64,000 bases of DNA from AP-15 sp963781215 (lineage in GTDB: Bacteria > Pseudomonadota > Alphaproteobacteria > ATCC43930 > CGMCC-115725): NCBI GenBank assembly GCA_963781215.1, contig CAWAFE010000006.1, forward strand, positions 1-64,000, in the 5' to 3' direction. Shown piece by piece: positions 9,669 through 16,582 of the stretch; the stretch's first letter is position 1; each line of letters opens with the position of its first letter. Below the pieces are notes generated by a model. It made no database searches and was not told where the DNA came from. It saw only the letters and a program-made list of their open reading frames with translations. Made by a program: the position numbers and the translations under genes.

Positions 9669-10082
9669 TCAGAACGGCGGATTGTTTTCGATCAACGGAT
9701 CGGCGTGGCGGTGGATCAGACGCCAGCGCCCGTCCTCGCGCCGGAAGACCTGTGTGACCCGGAGGGCGAAGACGTCGTCGCCCTGATCGCCGGCCTTGGG
9801 GCGCGACCAGCGTTCGAGGCTGACCAGGCAGGCGACATCGGTCCCGACCGTGACGCTGATCTCCTCCTGGCTGTAGGCGCCGCCCGAAAAATGCGACGCC
9901 GCCCAGTCGAGCCGCGGACCGACCTCGGCCCAGCCGCGCTCGAAGCCGCCGAAACCGCCGAGAACGGTTACATCGTCCTGATGCGAATAAAGCCGCTTGA
10001 TCCCGGCTGCGTCACCCTTGATGAACTCGCGCTGCACCGCCATTAGCTCGGCCATCGCCTCGTCCCAGGCCGGGTCCGCCAT
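9669..10082 (-). CDS. SnoaL/NTF2-like protein
   Basis: 137-aa predicted cytosolic protein of the NTF2-like superfamily (SnoaL_3/DUF4440 type). Visible family features are the N-terminal helix with FIKGDAAGIKRLYSHQDDVT, the central GFGGFERGWAEV, and the C-terminal strand pair FALRVTQVFRREDGRWRLIHRHADP. The start at 10082 (MADPAWDEA) matches family length; an upstream in-frame start would add an implausible tail. The reaction, if any, cannot be told. It lies 30 bp upstream of aapM on the same strand and may be co-transcribed. Confidence 0.8.
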   Translation of the reverse strand: MADPAWDEAMAELMAVQREFIKGDAAGIKRLYSHQDDVTVLGGFGGFERGWAEVGPRLDWAASHFSGGAYSQEEISVTVGTDVACLVSLERWSRPKAGDQGDDVFALRVTQVFRREDGRWRLIHRHADPLIENNPPF

Positions 10083-10197
10083 GTTAGCCTCCGATCCATC
10101 GGCGTTTCGGCTCCCAGGTTGACAGCAATCGACGGCCGATGCGAGGCTCTTTGCGCCGTTCATGGTCGCGCCGGGGTTGGGCGAAGGTCCGCATCCG

Positions 10198-10821
10198 ATG
10201 ATCGATTTCGACACCGCCGCCTATCTGGTGCTGGGGCTCTCGCTCTCGGTTTCGGTCCTCCAGATCGGGCGCTGGCTCCTGCACGCCAGCCCCCGCACGA
10301 TCGTCGCCGCCGGCCGGTGGTCGGTGGTCGGCCTTGCCGCCCTGGTGCCGCTCGTTTTGCTGTGGCTGACGCTCAGCGGCCGGTCGACCCTGGCGATGAT
10401 GTTCGCAGCCTTCATCCTGCCGGTCGCCGTTCAGGGCGCCCATCGCTGGCGCGGGCTGCTGCGCCAGCTGGCGCCGATCCGGGTCGGCTTCGCCGGGTTT
10501 TCCGCGGACCCGGTGCGGCGCCGCAACCCGGACCCCGAGCAGGTTCGGCAATCCGTTGCCGTGCTGCGGGCCTATCTGGAGCAGGCCGGGCAGGGATGCC
10601 GGATGTCGGCGGCCGAGGCGCTCGACCTGCTGGGGCTCGAGCCGACCGCCGGTGCCACGGAGATCCGCGAGGCCCATCGCCGCCTCGCCGATCTGGTCGC
10701 TCCCGAGCACGGCGGCACACGGCGTCTCGCAGAGAAGATCGACGAGGCGCGGGACGTTCTGCTCGGCGACCGCCGGATCGTGACCGCAATTTTCAATCGA
10801 GGGGGACCGGGCCATGTCTGA
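10198..10821 (+). CDS. Membrane-anchored DnaJ-like protein with a degenerate J domain
   Basis: About 207 aa. Two hydrophobic segments occupy the first 80 residues (YLVLGLSLSVSVLQIGRWLL and the WSVVGLAALVPLVLLWLTL region). The C-terminal 65 residues have the J-domain layout: MSAAEALDLLGLEPTAGATE then IREAHRRLADL and AEKIDEARDVLLG. In the loop where J proteins carry His-Pro-Asp, this one reads VAPEHGG, so the HPD needed to stimulate DnaK ATPase is missing. The ATG at 10198 has a GAAGG about 8 bp upstream; an ATG at 10162 has none. It is divergent from the SnoaL-like gene and overlaps the next gene. Confidence 0.78.
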   Translation: MIDFDTAAYLVLGLSLSVSVLQIGRWLLHASPRTIVAAGRWSVVGLAALVPLVLLWLTLSGRSTLAMMFAAFILPVAVQGAHRWRGLLRQLAPIRVGFAGFSADPVRRRNPDPEQVRQSVAVLRAYLEQAGQGCRMSAAEALDLLGLEPTAGATEIREAHRRLADLVAPEHGGTRRLAEKIDEARDVLLGDRRIVTAIFNRGGPGHV

Positions 10822-12622
10822 ACCGCGCCGGACGAAATTGCAGGAAGAAACGCCAAATCTCAAAATCGAGATCGAGGGTGAACCTAACCTGCCGGATAAA
10901 CCGCTGAGCCCCGAGGAAGCCTTTCTCCGGCGCAAGGCGGAGGTGACGCAGCAGGACCACGAAGAGTTTCTGAAATACCAGGAGGAGAAGAACGCCCGCG
11001 ACCGGCAGGCCGCGGTTCAACCCGTCGCGGCGACGCCCGCGAAGGTCAACCGGCGCAACTTCCTGACCGTCGTCGCCGGGACCGCCGCGGTCGGCGAGGC
11101 GGCCGTGCTCGGCTATTCTGTGGTGAAGGACCAGGCCGTCCCGGCCCATGGCGCGAGGCACGCCGGCGACACCTATACCGAGGCGCAGCGGCACAATATC
11201 GAGCGCGAGCTGATCAACCCCAAGGCCGATATCAACGGTCGGGGCTTCGGCAACTGGGTGCTGCTGATGCCGACCAAGATGAGCGGCGGCACCTACGCCG
11301 TCGACCTCAATTCCGGCCGCGCGCTGGCCTGGATCTCGTATTGGAACTACGGCGACTTCAACCCGATTTCGCACCATTTGTGCGCCTTTCCCAGCGCCCA
11401 GCCGACCGCCGGGTTCGAGTTCATTAACAGCACTCAGGGCGGCAAGAACTCGCTGATCTACGGCATTCCGACCAACATCGAGGAGCCGGGCGAGGGCTTC
11501 AACATCTACCGCGTGCGCTACGACGGGGCACAGATGGAAGTCATGGAGAACGTCTCGGAAACCACCGGGCTCGGCCTCGGCGTCCACGTCAACATCGACC
11601 CTAAGGACGCCGAGCGGTATTTCGTCACCGACGGGCAGAAGGACATCGCGGCGTGCTTCGACCGCCGCACCTCGCGGGTCATCGCCGCACTTAAATACGA
11701 TTGGGAGCCCAACGACCAGAACCTCGCCACTGCCTGGCAGAACGGCGGCGTCCTCAAGATCTCGCGGCTCTATCCCGATCCGGCGACCGGCAAATTCGAC
11801 TATCTCGGCACCAAGGGCCAGAAGATCGAGTGGGAAATGGTGCCGATGGGCGAGCTGTTCGTCGAGGAGGGGACGCTTCCCGGCTCTGACCCGCTCCACC
11901 TCTGCGGCGCCGACGGCACGATCTGGCACCCGACCGGGCGCTGGGCGGCGACCGTGGTCCGGCTGTGCGGCGGCCAGGTCGTCCTCGATGCCCAGAACAA
12001 TTTCGAGCCGGTGGCGTTTCTCCAGTTCAACAAGGACGCGCCGGACCAATACCCGGTGACCCGGATCGACAACGACCACTGGGAGGTCAGGTTCGACAGG
12101 ATTTTCTCGCCCGCCCACGAGATCGGCTTTTCGCCCGATGGCCGGTTTTTGTGCATGATGAACAATCTGCGCGAGAACAACTGCTCGGTCTTCGATTCGT
12201 CCGACCCCGACCCGCGCAACTGGAAGAAGATCGCGCATATCGAAGACCCGCTGTGGCGCGGCAAGTATCCGAACCCGTTCCACATGGTGTTCTCGATGGA
12301 CGGTAAGAAGCTGTACCTGTCGATCCTGCACCCGTCGCCGGCGTCGAGCGGGGTCATGGTGGTCGACACCGACACCTGGACGATCAAGAAGGAAATCCAG
12401 GGGATCGGGCCCGACATGCAGACCTTGGCCGTCACCTATGACGGCAAATACGTGGTCGGCGTCTTCAGCGGCTTTCAGCGGCTCTCCAGCGGCATCGCCT
12501 TCATCGACGCCGAAACCGACGAGCTGGTCGGCATCTGGCCGAGCAACGGCGGCCATCATGACTGCGTCATCATCCCGACCGAGCTCGAGCACATGAAGCA
12601 CACGAGGTCGTGCACCCTTTAG
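10814..12622 (+). CDS. Tat-exported beta-propeller, probable thiocyanate dehydrogenase-like copper protein
   Basis: 602 aa. Residues 1-78 are a charged cytoplasmic leader; residues 79-104 form a twin-arginine signal (NRRNFLTVVAGTAAVGEAAV), so the folded protein is exported. The rest is a propeller resembling nitrous oxide reductase-type folds. Candidate metal-site residues are K155, HH187-188, H258, E339/E341, D367, H435, H490 and HH581-582. From memory, thiocyanate dehydrogenase uses K103, H135, H206, E288, D314, H381, H437, H482 and H528; the spacings agree to within about two residues except that no His is found where H482 would fall (near 535). The gene overlaps the DnaJ-like gene by 8 bp. 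The substrate is an inference. Confidence 0.6.
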   Translation: MSEPRRTKLQEETPNLKIEIEGEPNLPDKPLSPEEAFLRRKAEVTQQDHEEFLKYQEEKNARDRQAAVQPVAATPAKVNRRNFLTVVAGTAAVGEAAVLGYSVVKDQAVPAHGARHAGDTYTEAQRHNIERELINPKADINGRGFGNWVLLMPTKMSGGTYAVDLNSGRALAWISYWNYGDFNPISHHLCAFPSAQPTAGFEFINSTQGGKNSLIYGIPTNIEEPGEGFNIYRVRYDGAQMEVMENVSETTGLGLGVHVNIDPKDAERYFVTDGQKDIAACFDRRTSRVIAALKYDWEPNDQNLATAWQNGGVLKISRLYPDPATGKFDYLGTKGQKIEWEMVPMGELFVEEGTLPGSDPLHLCGADGTIWHPTGRWAATVVRLCGGQVVLDAQNNFEPVAFLQFNKDAPDQYPVTRIDNDHWEVRFDRIFSPAHEIGFSPDGRFLCMMNNLRENNCSVFDSSDPDPRNWKKIAHIEDPLWRGKYPNPFHMVFSMDGKKLYLSILHPSPASSGVMVVDTDTWTIKKEIQGIGPDMQTLAVTYDGKYVVGVFSGFQRLSSGIAFIDAETDELVGIWPSNGGHHDCVIIPTELEHMKHTRSCTL

Positions 12623-13180
12623 GTAGCAGGATGCGGAACACGCGGGGTCATCGTCATTCCGGGGCGCGGGCCACGCCCGCAAGCCAATTGGGCGAGGCGT
12701 CGGACGACGCGCAACCGGGCACGAATCCGTCGTGCGATGCGCGCCGCTTCGGCAGGCGCGATCTCGCCCCGTGCGACGGCCGCCAGAACAGCGGGCAGGA
12801 CCTGCCGGAAATCCTCGACCGTGCGCAACGATGACGAGGTCGATCCCGAGACGCTCGGCCGGGTCGATGGCGGCGAGCGGCGGCGGCAAGAGTTGCGCGG
12901 CGAGGGGTCGCAATAGATAGGGCTTGCGGTCGATCAGCGCCGACAATGCCCGCGCGCTCAGCGGCCGGGCGACAAGATCGGGCACGCGCCGCATGGGGTT
13001 GGGAATGCCGGGCGGTCGGCCGCGCGGGTTGCCGGAGCTTCCCTTTGCAAAGCGCCCGCGCGCGTCGCGCGCGCGAGGCGATGAGGGATCAGGACCAAGC
13101 GATTGAGATTCTTCGATTCCGGAGATCGAAAACAGGCGGTAACAGGACGGCGGAAGAGGATCGGCAGTGGCTTTCGTCAT
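12619..13180 (-). CDS. DUF5681-type protein, frameshifted
   Basis: The N-terminal 75 residues (start 13180) contain the DUF5681 signature DARGRFAKGSSGNPRGRPPG, a basic Gly/Arg-rich segment common in phage- and plasmid-associated proteins of alphaproteobacteria. The frame is lost at 12829-12831, where one extra G follows IDLVI; in the next frame LRTVEDFRQVLPAVLAAVA and EIAPAEAARIARRIRARLR continue the family-like C-terminus. The last 20 residues overlap a short repeat (GCGGGC-CAC-GCCCGC at 12666-12680). Function is unknown, and no other phage genes are nearby. Confidence 0.65.
12646..12690. repeat. Palindromic intergenic repeat
   Basis: Contains CGTCATTCCGGGGC followed by GCGGGC-CAC-GCCCGC (12666-12680), a hairpin of the dispersed intergenic-repeat type, overlapping the end of the DUF5681-type gene. 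Confidence 0.5.
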
Positions 13181-13240
13181 ACGGGACCCTCCTGACGACG
13201 AGCGGGCTTGGCATGCTGTATGTAATTCATGATATGTTCT

Positions 13241-13248
13241 TTATCAAG
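13241..13248. repeat. Left target-site duplication of the IS1595-family transposon
   Basis: TTATCAAG immediately outside the left terminal repeat; the right flank reads ATATCAAG, 7 of 8 matching. Eight bp is the expected duplication length for the family. Confidence 0.7.
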
Positions 13249-13270
13249 GGGGATGTTACACTTGACATAG
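13249..13270 (+). repeat. Left terminal inverted repeat of the transposon
   Basis: 22 bp, GGGG..GTTACACTTG.CATAG, matching the inverted right end at 19 positions. Confidence 0.8.
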
Positions 13271-13295
13271 AACGCCGCTATCCCTAGATTTCAGA

Positions 13296-13544
13296 TTGAT
13301 CGGAGCTGGGAGGGTCAAGCATTGCAATCACAACCGCGCAAACTTTCTTAATTCAATTCCACCCGGTCGCTACGAGGCGCCATCGCTACTTCGTACAGAC
13401 GTGGTGCTTGAGGAAGGAAAAGGGCCAATTCGACTCCTCCTTGTTTTAGAGGGCGGATATGAACTGGAAGTCTTTGTGACACCGGCGTCCAGGGGAGAAT
13501 TTTTTCAGGCTCTAAATCTTGCGACTGGGGATGATCATCCATGA
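13296..13544 (+). CDS. Small unknown protein translationally coupled to the transposase
   Basis: Up to 82 aa from a TTG at 13296; a GTG at 13401 would give a 47-aa product covering the most protein-like part, VVLEEGKGPIRLLLVLEGGY. Its stop codon overlaps the transposase start in ATGA (13541-13544), the arrangement used for translational coupling. I do not recognise the family. It sits just inside the left end of the transposon and could be a regulator of transposition or simply a leader frame. Confidence 0.35.
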   Translation: MIGAGRVKHCNHNRANFLNSIPPGRYEAPSLLRTDVVLEEGKGPIRLLLVLEGGYELEVFVTPASRGEFFQALNLATGDDHP

Positions 13545-14467
13545 AATCCGTCCTTGACGCAGAACACTTCGCTGACGAAGCCACCGCCATCGAGTATGTC
13601 GAAGCTCGCATGTGGCCGAATGGTCCTGTTTGCCCTCACTGCGGCACAATCGGCGAAGCTTCGCGCTCTAAGGGCAAGACGACGCGTCCGGGTCTTTGGA
13701 ACTGCCGCGCCTGCCGCAAGCCGTTCACCGTGCGCATGGGCACGATCTTCGAGTCGTCGCATGTGCCGATGCGGGTTTGGTTGCAGGCCATTTACCTGAT
13801 TTGCTCGTCGAAGAAAGGTGTCTCTACCCGCCAGATACAGCGCACGCTTGGCGGTTCGATGAAAACCGCGTGGTTCTTGATGCATCGCATACGGCTGGCG
13901 ATGGACGAAAGCGGATCGGGGCCGCTAGGCGGCGAAGGCCAAATCATCGAAAGCGACGAGACTTACACCGTCTACAAGGAAGGTGGTCCTACTTGGGTGC
14001 TGCATCCTGAACATGGTTGGCAAAAGCGGCGGTCTGGCAGCGATCGCGTGCCGGTCGTCACCCTTGTTGAGCGCGGCGGCCGCGCGCGCTCCCGAAAGGT
14101 CGAGAACGTCACCGCAGCCACTTTGCGCGGTGTGGTCTTCGATAATGCCGATACCAAAAGCCGCTTGATGACCGACGAGCTTCGTGCTTACCGCCGCATC
14201 GGCCAGCGTTTTGCTGGTCACGACGCGGTCAATCATAGTGCAGAAGAATGGACGCGTAAGCTGGGCGATGGCACGAAAGCACACGTCAATACCGCCGAAG
14301 GGTTCTTCTCGATCCTCAAGCGCGGAATTTACGGTTGCTATTCCCATGTCAGCGAGGCGCACCTGCACCGCTACCTGTCGGAGTTCAACCGCTTGCCTCT
14401 TGCGGCCTTGATCGCCCGATCAGAGCGTTCTACGTCATCGACTCCGAGTTTGATCCGGTTGCTGTAA
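13541..14467 (+). CDS. IS1595-family (ISXO2-like) transposase
   Basis: 308 aa. The N-terminal zinc-ribbon is visible as CPHCGTI (~27) and NCRACRKPF (~55), followed by the family segment TIFESSHVPMRVWLQAIYL and the helix-turn-helix SKKGVSTRQIQRTLG. Catalytic motifs are ESDETYTV (~142), MTDELRAY and NTAEGFFSILKRG. The protein agrees with the family up to HLHRYLSEFN (~282) and then departs: the usual FxYNxR ending is replaced by an unrelated 26-residue tail, so the C-terminus may have been altered by deletion. It mobilises the 3-kb element delimited here. Confidence 0.88.
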   Translation: MKSVLDAEHFADEATAIEYVEARMWPNGPVCPHCGTIGEASRSKGKTTRPGLWNCRACRKPFTVRMGTIFESSHVPMRVWLQAIYLICSSKKGVSTRQIQRTLGGSMKTAWFLMHRIRLAMDESGSGPLGGEGQIIESDETYTVYKEGGPTWVLHPEHGWQKRRSGSDRVPVVTLVERGGRARSRKVENVTAATLRGVVFDNADTKSRLMTDELRAYRRIGQRFAGHDAVNHSAEEWTRKLGDGTKAHVNTAEGFFSILKRGIYGCYSHVSEAHLHRYLSEFNRLPLAALIARSERSTSSTPSLIRLL

Positions 14468-14592
14468 CGGAAATCTGACCTACGAAACAACTCGTAGCAG
14501 ACGGGAGAACGAAGACGAAATCCCATTCTAGGCGCAGACGGGGGGCCGACTCGGCGACGGACGATCCGCGCCAGCTTGAATTGCCCCTCGTT

Positions 14593-14624
14593 GGCGGGGG
14601 CAAGCGGTGACGCCCGCCCCCGCC
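14593..14624 (+). terminator. GC-rich hairpin downstream of the transposase
   Basis: GGCGGGGGC and GCCCCCGCC form a perfect 9-bp stem around a 14-nt loop, between the transposase and the next small gene. There is no T-run, so termination is uncertain. Confidence 0.35.
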
Positions 14625-14667
14625 GTCGCTATCCTGCGGTTGGCACACCGAACAGGGAGCGAATTTC

Positions 14668-14907
14668 ATGCGCGCCGTCCTGTTGCGTCTTCACGATGAG
14701 GGCAGTCGCAACCTTGGTGAGTTTCTACGTCGCGTTGGCTGGCCACCGGCTCAAGCGGAGCAGTTAGCGGAGGGGCTGTGGCTGCTTCCCCTGCCAGATT
14801 GTCAGAATTGGATTGATTCTGTGCGGACCAGGCGCGGGCAGACGCTCGGGATCTCAGCCACGATTCGCGAAGTCGATTGTGTGTCTCCATGGCAGTCGCT
14901 GTCGTGA
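14668..14907 (+). CDS. Small unknown passenger protein
   Basis: 79 aa from an ATG with GGGAGCG about 8 bp upstream. The sequence MRAVLLRLHDEGSRNLGEFL and the following PPAQAEQLAEGLWLLPLP look like a folded helical protein without a membrane segment or signal peptide. I do not recognise it. It overlaps the start of the Rap1a/Tai-like gene by about 19 bp, suggesting co-translation, so it could be part of the same cassette. Confidence 0.4.
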   Translation: MRAVLLRLHDEGSRNLGEFLRRVGWPPAQAEQLAEGLWLLPLPDCQNWIDSVRTRRGQTLGISATIREVDCVSPWQSLS

Positions 14908-15328
14908 TTTGGCTGCCACACTCCGAGCAAAATGGCACCTTCCAGTGCCCGCGCTTTGGGATTAGCACACGGCGTATTGGCCGATATGTGATCCTTCTAG
15001 CCATCGCGATTCTCGCGGCGATGGCAGTAAAAAGGGCGGAAGCGAAGTCGTGGACGGACGCCCAAGGCATTCTTTCCAGTTGCACGCAACCCATGGACTC
15101 GCCGCTGGCCGCAACATGCATGGACTATCTGGAGGCGTCAAAGACACCTTGGAATATTTCCGCGCACATAATCTTGGGCTGCGCTTTCCCTGTTCGCCGA
15201 CAGATATGACGCTTGGCCAGCTTCGCGATGTCGTCTCTGTATTCATCCGCGCCAATCCGCAGTATTACCATCTTGACGGCGTGCCCGTTGTGTATGCAGC
15301 CCTGGTGGCGGCCTTTCCTTGCCGATGA
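14889..15328 (+). CDS. Rap1a/Tai-like immunity protein, single-base frameshift
   Basis: Predicted periplasmic protein of the Rap1a/Tai family, whose studied members neutralise type VI-secreted amidase effectors. A signal-peptide-like segment (YVILLAIAILAAMAVKRAEA) is followed by SCTQPMDSPLAATCMDYLE. The frame then breaks near 15140, where one G seems missing from CTGGAGGCGTC; the next frame gives GVKDTLEYFRAHN, then CSPTDMTLGQLRDVVSVFI and ends AALVAAFPCR, the diagnostic family C-terminus with its paired cysteines. The start is uncertain: ATG 14889 leaves a long pre-signal region, and a GTG before ILLAIAIL would fit better. No effector gene is adjacent. Confidence 0.65.
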
Positions 15329-15350
15329 AATGCGCGCTATGATCTGAGGC

Positions 15351-15569
15351 ATGCCACGCAAGCCACAGCCACCACCCGACGATCCCGAGCAGCTCAAGCG
15401 CTTCAAGGAGATGGCGCGCGAAGTCGAAGTCGATGAGACGCCAGGAGCGATGGATCGCGCATTCGACCGCATCCGCGACAAACTTGCATCTGAGCCGTCG
15501 CGTGAGAGGGCCATCAGGAAAACCCCACGTTCGCAGCGGTTACGCGGCCGGGACGAATCCGAACGGTGA
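15351..15569 (+). CDS. Small conserved unknown protein
   Basis: 72 aa, MPRKPQPPPDDPEQLKRFKE followed by AREVEVDETPGAMDRAFDRI. Short proteins with this proline-rich opening and the DE-x-P-x-A-x-x-RAF core recur in alphaproteobacterial accessory DNA; I know no function. The ATG is preceded by a GAGG at good spacing. Its 3' end overlaps, tail to tail, the end of the RusA-like gene (15514-15569), so the last 20 residues may be less constrained. Confidence 0.5.
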   Translation: MPRKPQPPPDDPEQLKRFKEMAREVEVDETPGAMDRAFDRIRDKLASEPSRERAIRKTPRSQRLRGRDESER

Positions 15570-16197
15570 TAATGACGTGCGCATAGTTCGGATCTGGCGG
15601 GTCGGCGCTCGCTAAAAGCATGTCGCTTTCAGCTGCCGCTCGCGTGATAACTAAGTCGTCTTCAAGCAAACAGAAAAAAGGCTTCTCGCCATCTTCCGGA
15701 TCGATAAAGCTTCCTAGCTCTGACGTATTTGTTGGCATCCGAAGCGCGTCAAACAAAGTCTTAAGACGATTATCTAAGTCCCCGGTCATAGTCAGCACCT
15801 GGCCGGATTTTCCGTATCGTAGATACAGGATTTCAATAGAGCACAGCAACTCTAAATCGCGCGTCACCAACGGCACAAAGTTATAATTTACTCGCGAAAA
15901 GCGCTTTGCTAATCCATCAATCGTGTGGTCGGCGGATGGCCTCCCAAAGATTACGCCACCGTGGGTAGCCCCCGGTGCCGATTTTAGATAGGGCGAAATT
16001 TCCCACCAGCGCTTTAACTGCTCATGGAATACTTTTCGGATGCTGTGCTTATGCTCGGCGCTATGACCGCGACGAATCGCGCTGCGCGCGTTATCAGATA
16101 GAAGCGTGCCCTGGTAAGTTAGTCTGAATTCCACGGAATCTTCCTCCCAATCCACCTGAGGATCGTCCCGCAAAATCCACCGGGTGGGGGCGATCAT
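15514..16197 (-). CDS. RusA-like protein (possible Holliday-junction resolvase fold)
   Basis: 227 aa, start ATG 16197. The central part contains GDLDNRLKTLFDAL: Asp140-x-Asp142-Asn143-x-x-Lys146, followed by EDDLVI at 179-184. RusA resolvase uses Asp70-x-Asp72-Asn-x-x-Lys76 and a later Asp91 in the same order, so the active-site pattern is preserved with a longer insertion before the third acid. The protein is almost twice the length of RusA, with an extra N-terminal region of about 100 residues. It is the last gene in the transposon, reading inward from the right end. Function as a nuclease is an inference from the motif. Confidence 0.5.
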   Translation of the reverse strand: MIAPTRWILRDDPQVDWEEDSVEFRLTYQGTLLSDNARSAIRRGHSAEHKHSIRKVFHEQLKRWWEISPYLKSAPGATHGGVIFGRPSADHTIDGLAKRFSRVNYNFVPLVTRDLELLCSIEILYLRYGKSGQVLTMTGDLDNRLKTLFDALRMPTNTSELGSFIDPEDGEKPFFCLLEDDLVITRAAAESDMLLASADPPDPNYAHVIITVRIRPGRVTAANVGFS

Positions 16198-16231
16198 CTC
16201 TCACGCCCTCTCATACCACCGATAGCACCTA

Positions 16232-16253
16232 CTATGGCAAGTGTAACGCCCCC
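16232..16253 (-). repeat. Right terminal inverted repeat of the transposon
   Basis: Inverted partner of 13249-13270; reads GGGGGCGTTACACTTGCC from the outside in. Confidence 0.8.
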
Positions 16254-16261
16254 ATATCAAG
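16254..16261. repeat. Right target-site duplication of the transposon
   Basis: ATATCAAG, matching the left flank TTATCAAG at 7 of 8 positions. Confidence 0.7.
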
Positions 16262-16582
16262 AGCCCATAGGCTTTTCGAAGCCGCAGGTTACCGGAGCAT
16301 ATGCATTGCATGTGGCGCCTTCCCGAATCGCCGGCGCAGAATCACGGCGGCGTCATCGAAATCGTTGCGCGACGCCGAGCAGCTATTGCGGGCCGGGCTC
16401 GCAAGGGCGAGCGCGGCATTTGGCAGCGCGGGACCCGGGGCGCATGACCCCCGCAACGCCGGGGCGGAAGCGTCATAATCCTTGCAACCCGATGCGCCGT
16501 CCACACATCCTCCGGCCCGCCAAAAGGTGTAACAGTCGGCCGGCGCGATGACGAAGGTGAACCTGTCCGTTGTGATCATCCG
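16262..16582. other. Gap without a recognisable gene
   Basis: About 320 bp between the transposon and the ABC permease gene. A 96-codon cysteine-containing frame exists on the minus strand from near 16579 to 16289, but it lacks a ribosome binding site and any family resemblance, so I do not call it. Confidence 0.4.

Larger units (their letters stand above)
13249..16253 (+). mobile_element. IS1595-family transposon with passenger genes (3,005 bp)
   Basis: The left end GGGGATGTTACACTTGACAT and the inverted right end GGGGGCGTTACACTTGCCAT are related 22-bp termini (19 of 22 matching through ATAG), with GCTATC recurring just inside both. They are flanked by the near-identical 8-bp sequences TTATCAAG and ATATCAAG. 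Inside are an IS1595 (ISXO2-like) transposase, a small gene coupled to it, two or three small unknown genes, a Rap1a/Tai-like gene and a RusA-like gene. The right part is visibly lower in GC than the surroundings. Some IS1595 elements are known to carry passenger genes; this cargo set I do not recognise. Confidence 0.8.

Noticed and set aside
10793..13180. Very long minus-strand frame opposite the exported propeller gene
   Set aside because: Its bulk is antisense to a gene with a signal peptide and conserved motifs. Only the first 75 codons (13180 to about 12955) belong to a real gene, the DUF5681-type one.
16289..16579. Cys-containing minus-strand frame beside the MacB-like permease
   Set aside because: No ribosome binding site and no family; it merges with a long shadow of the permease gene.
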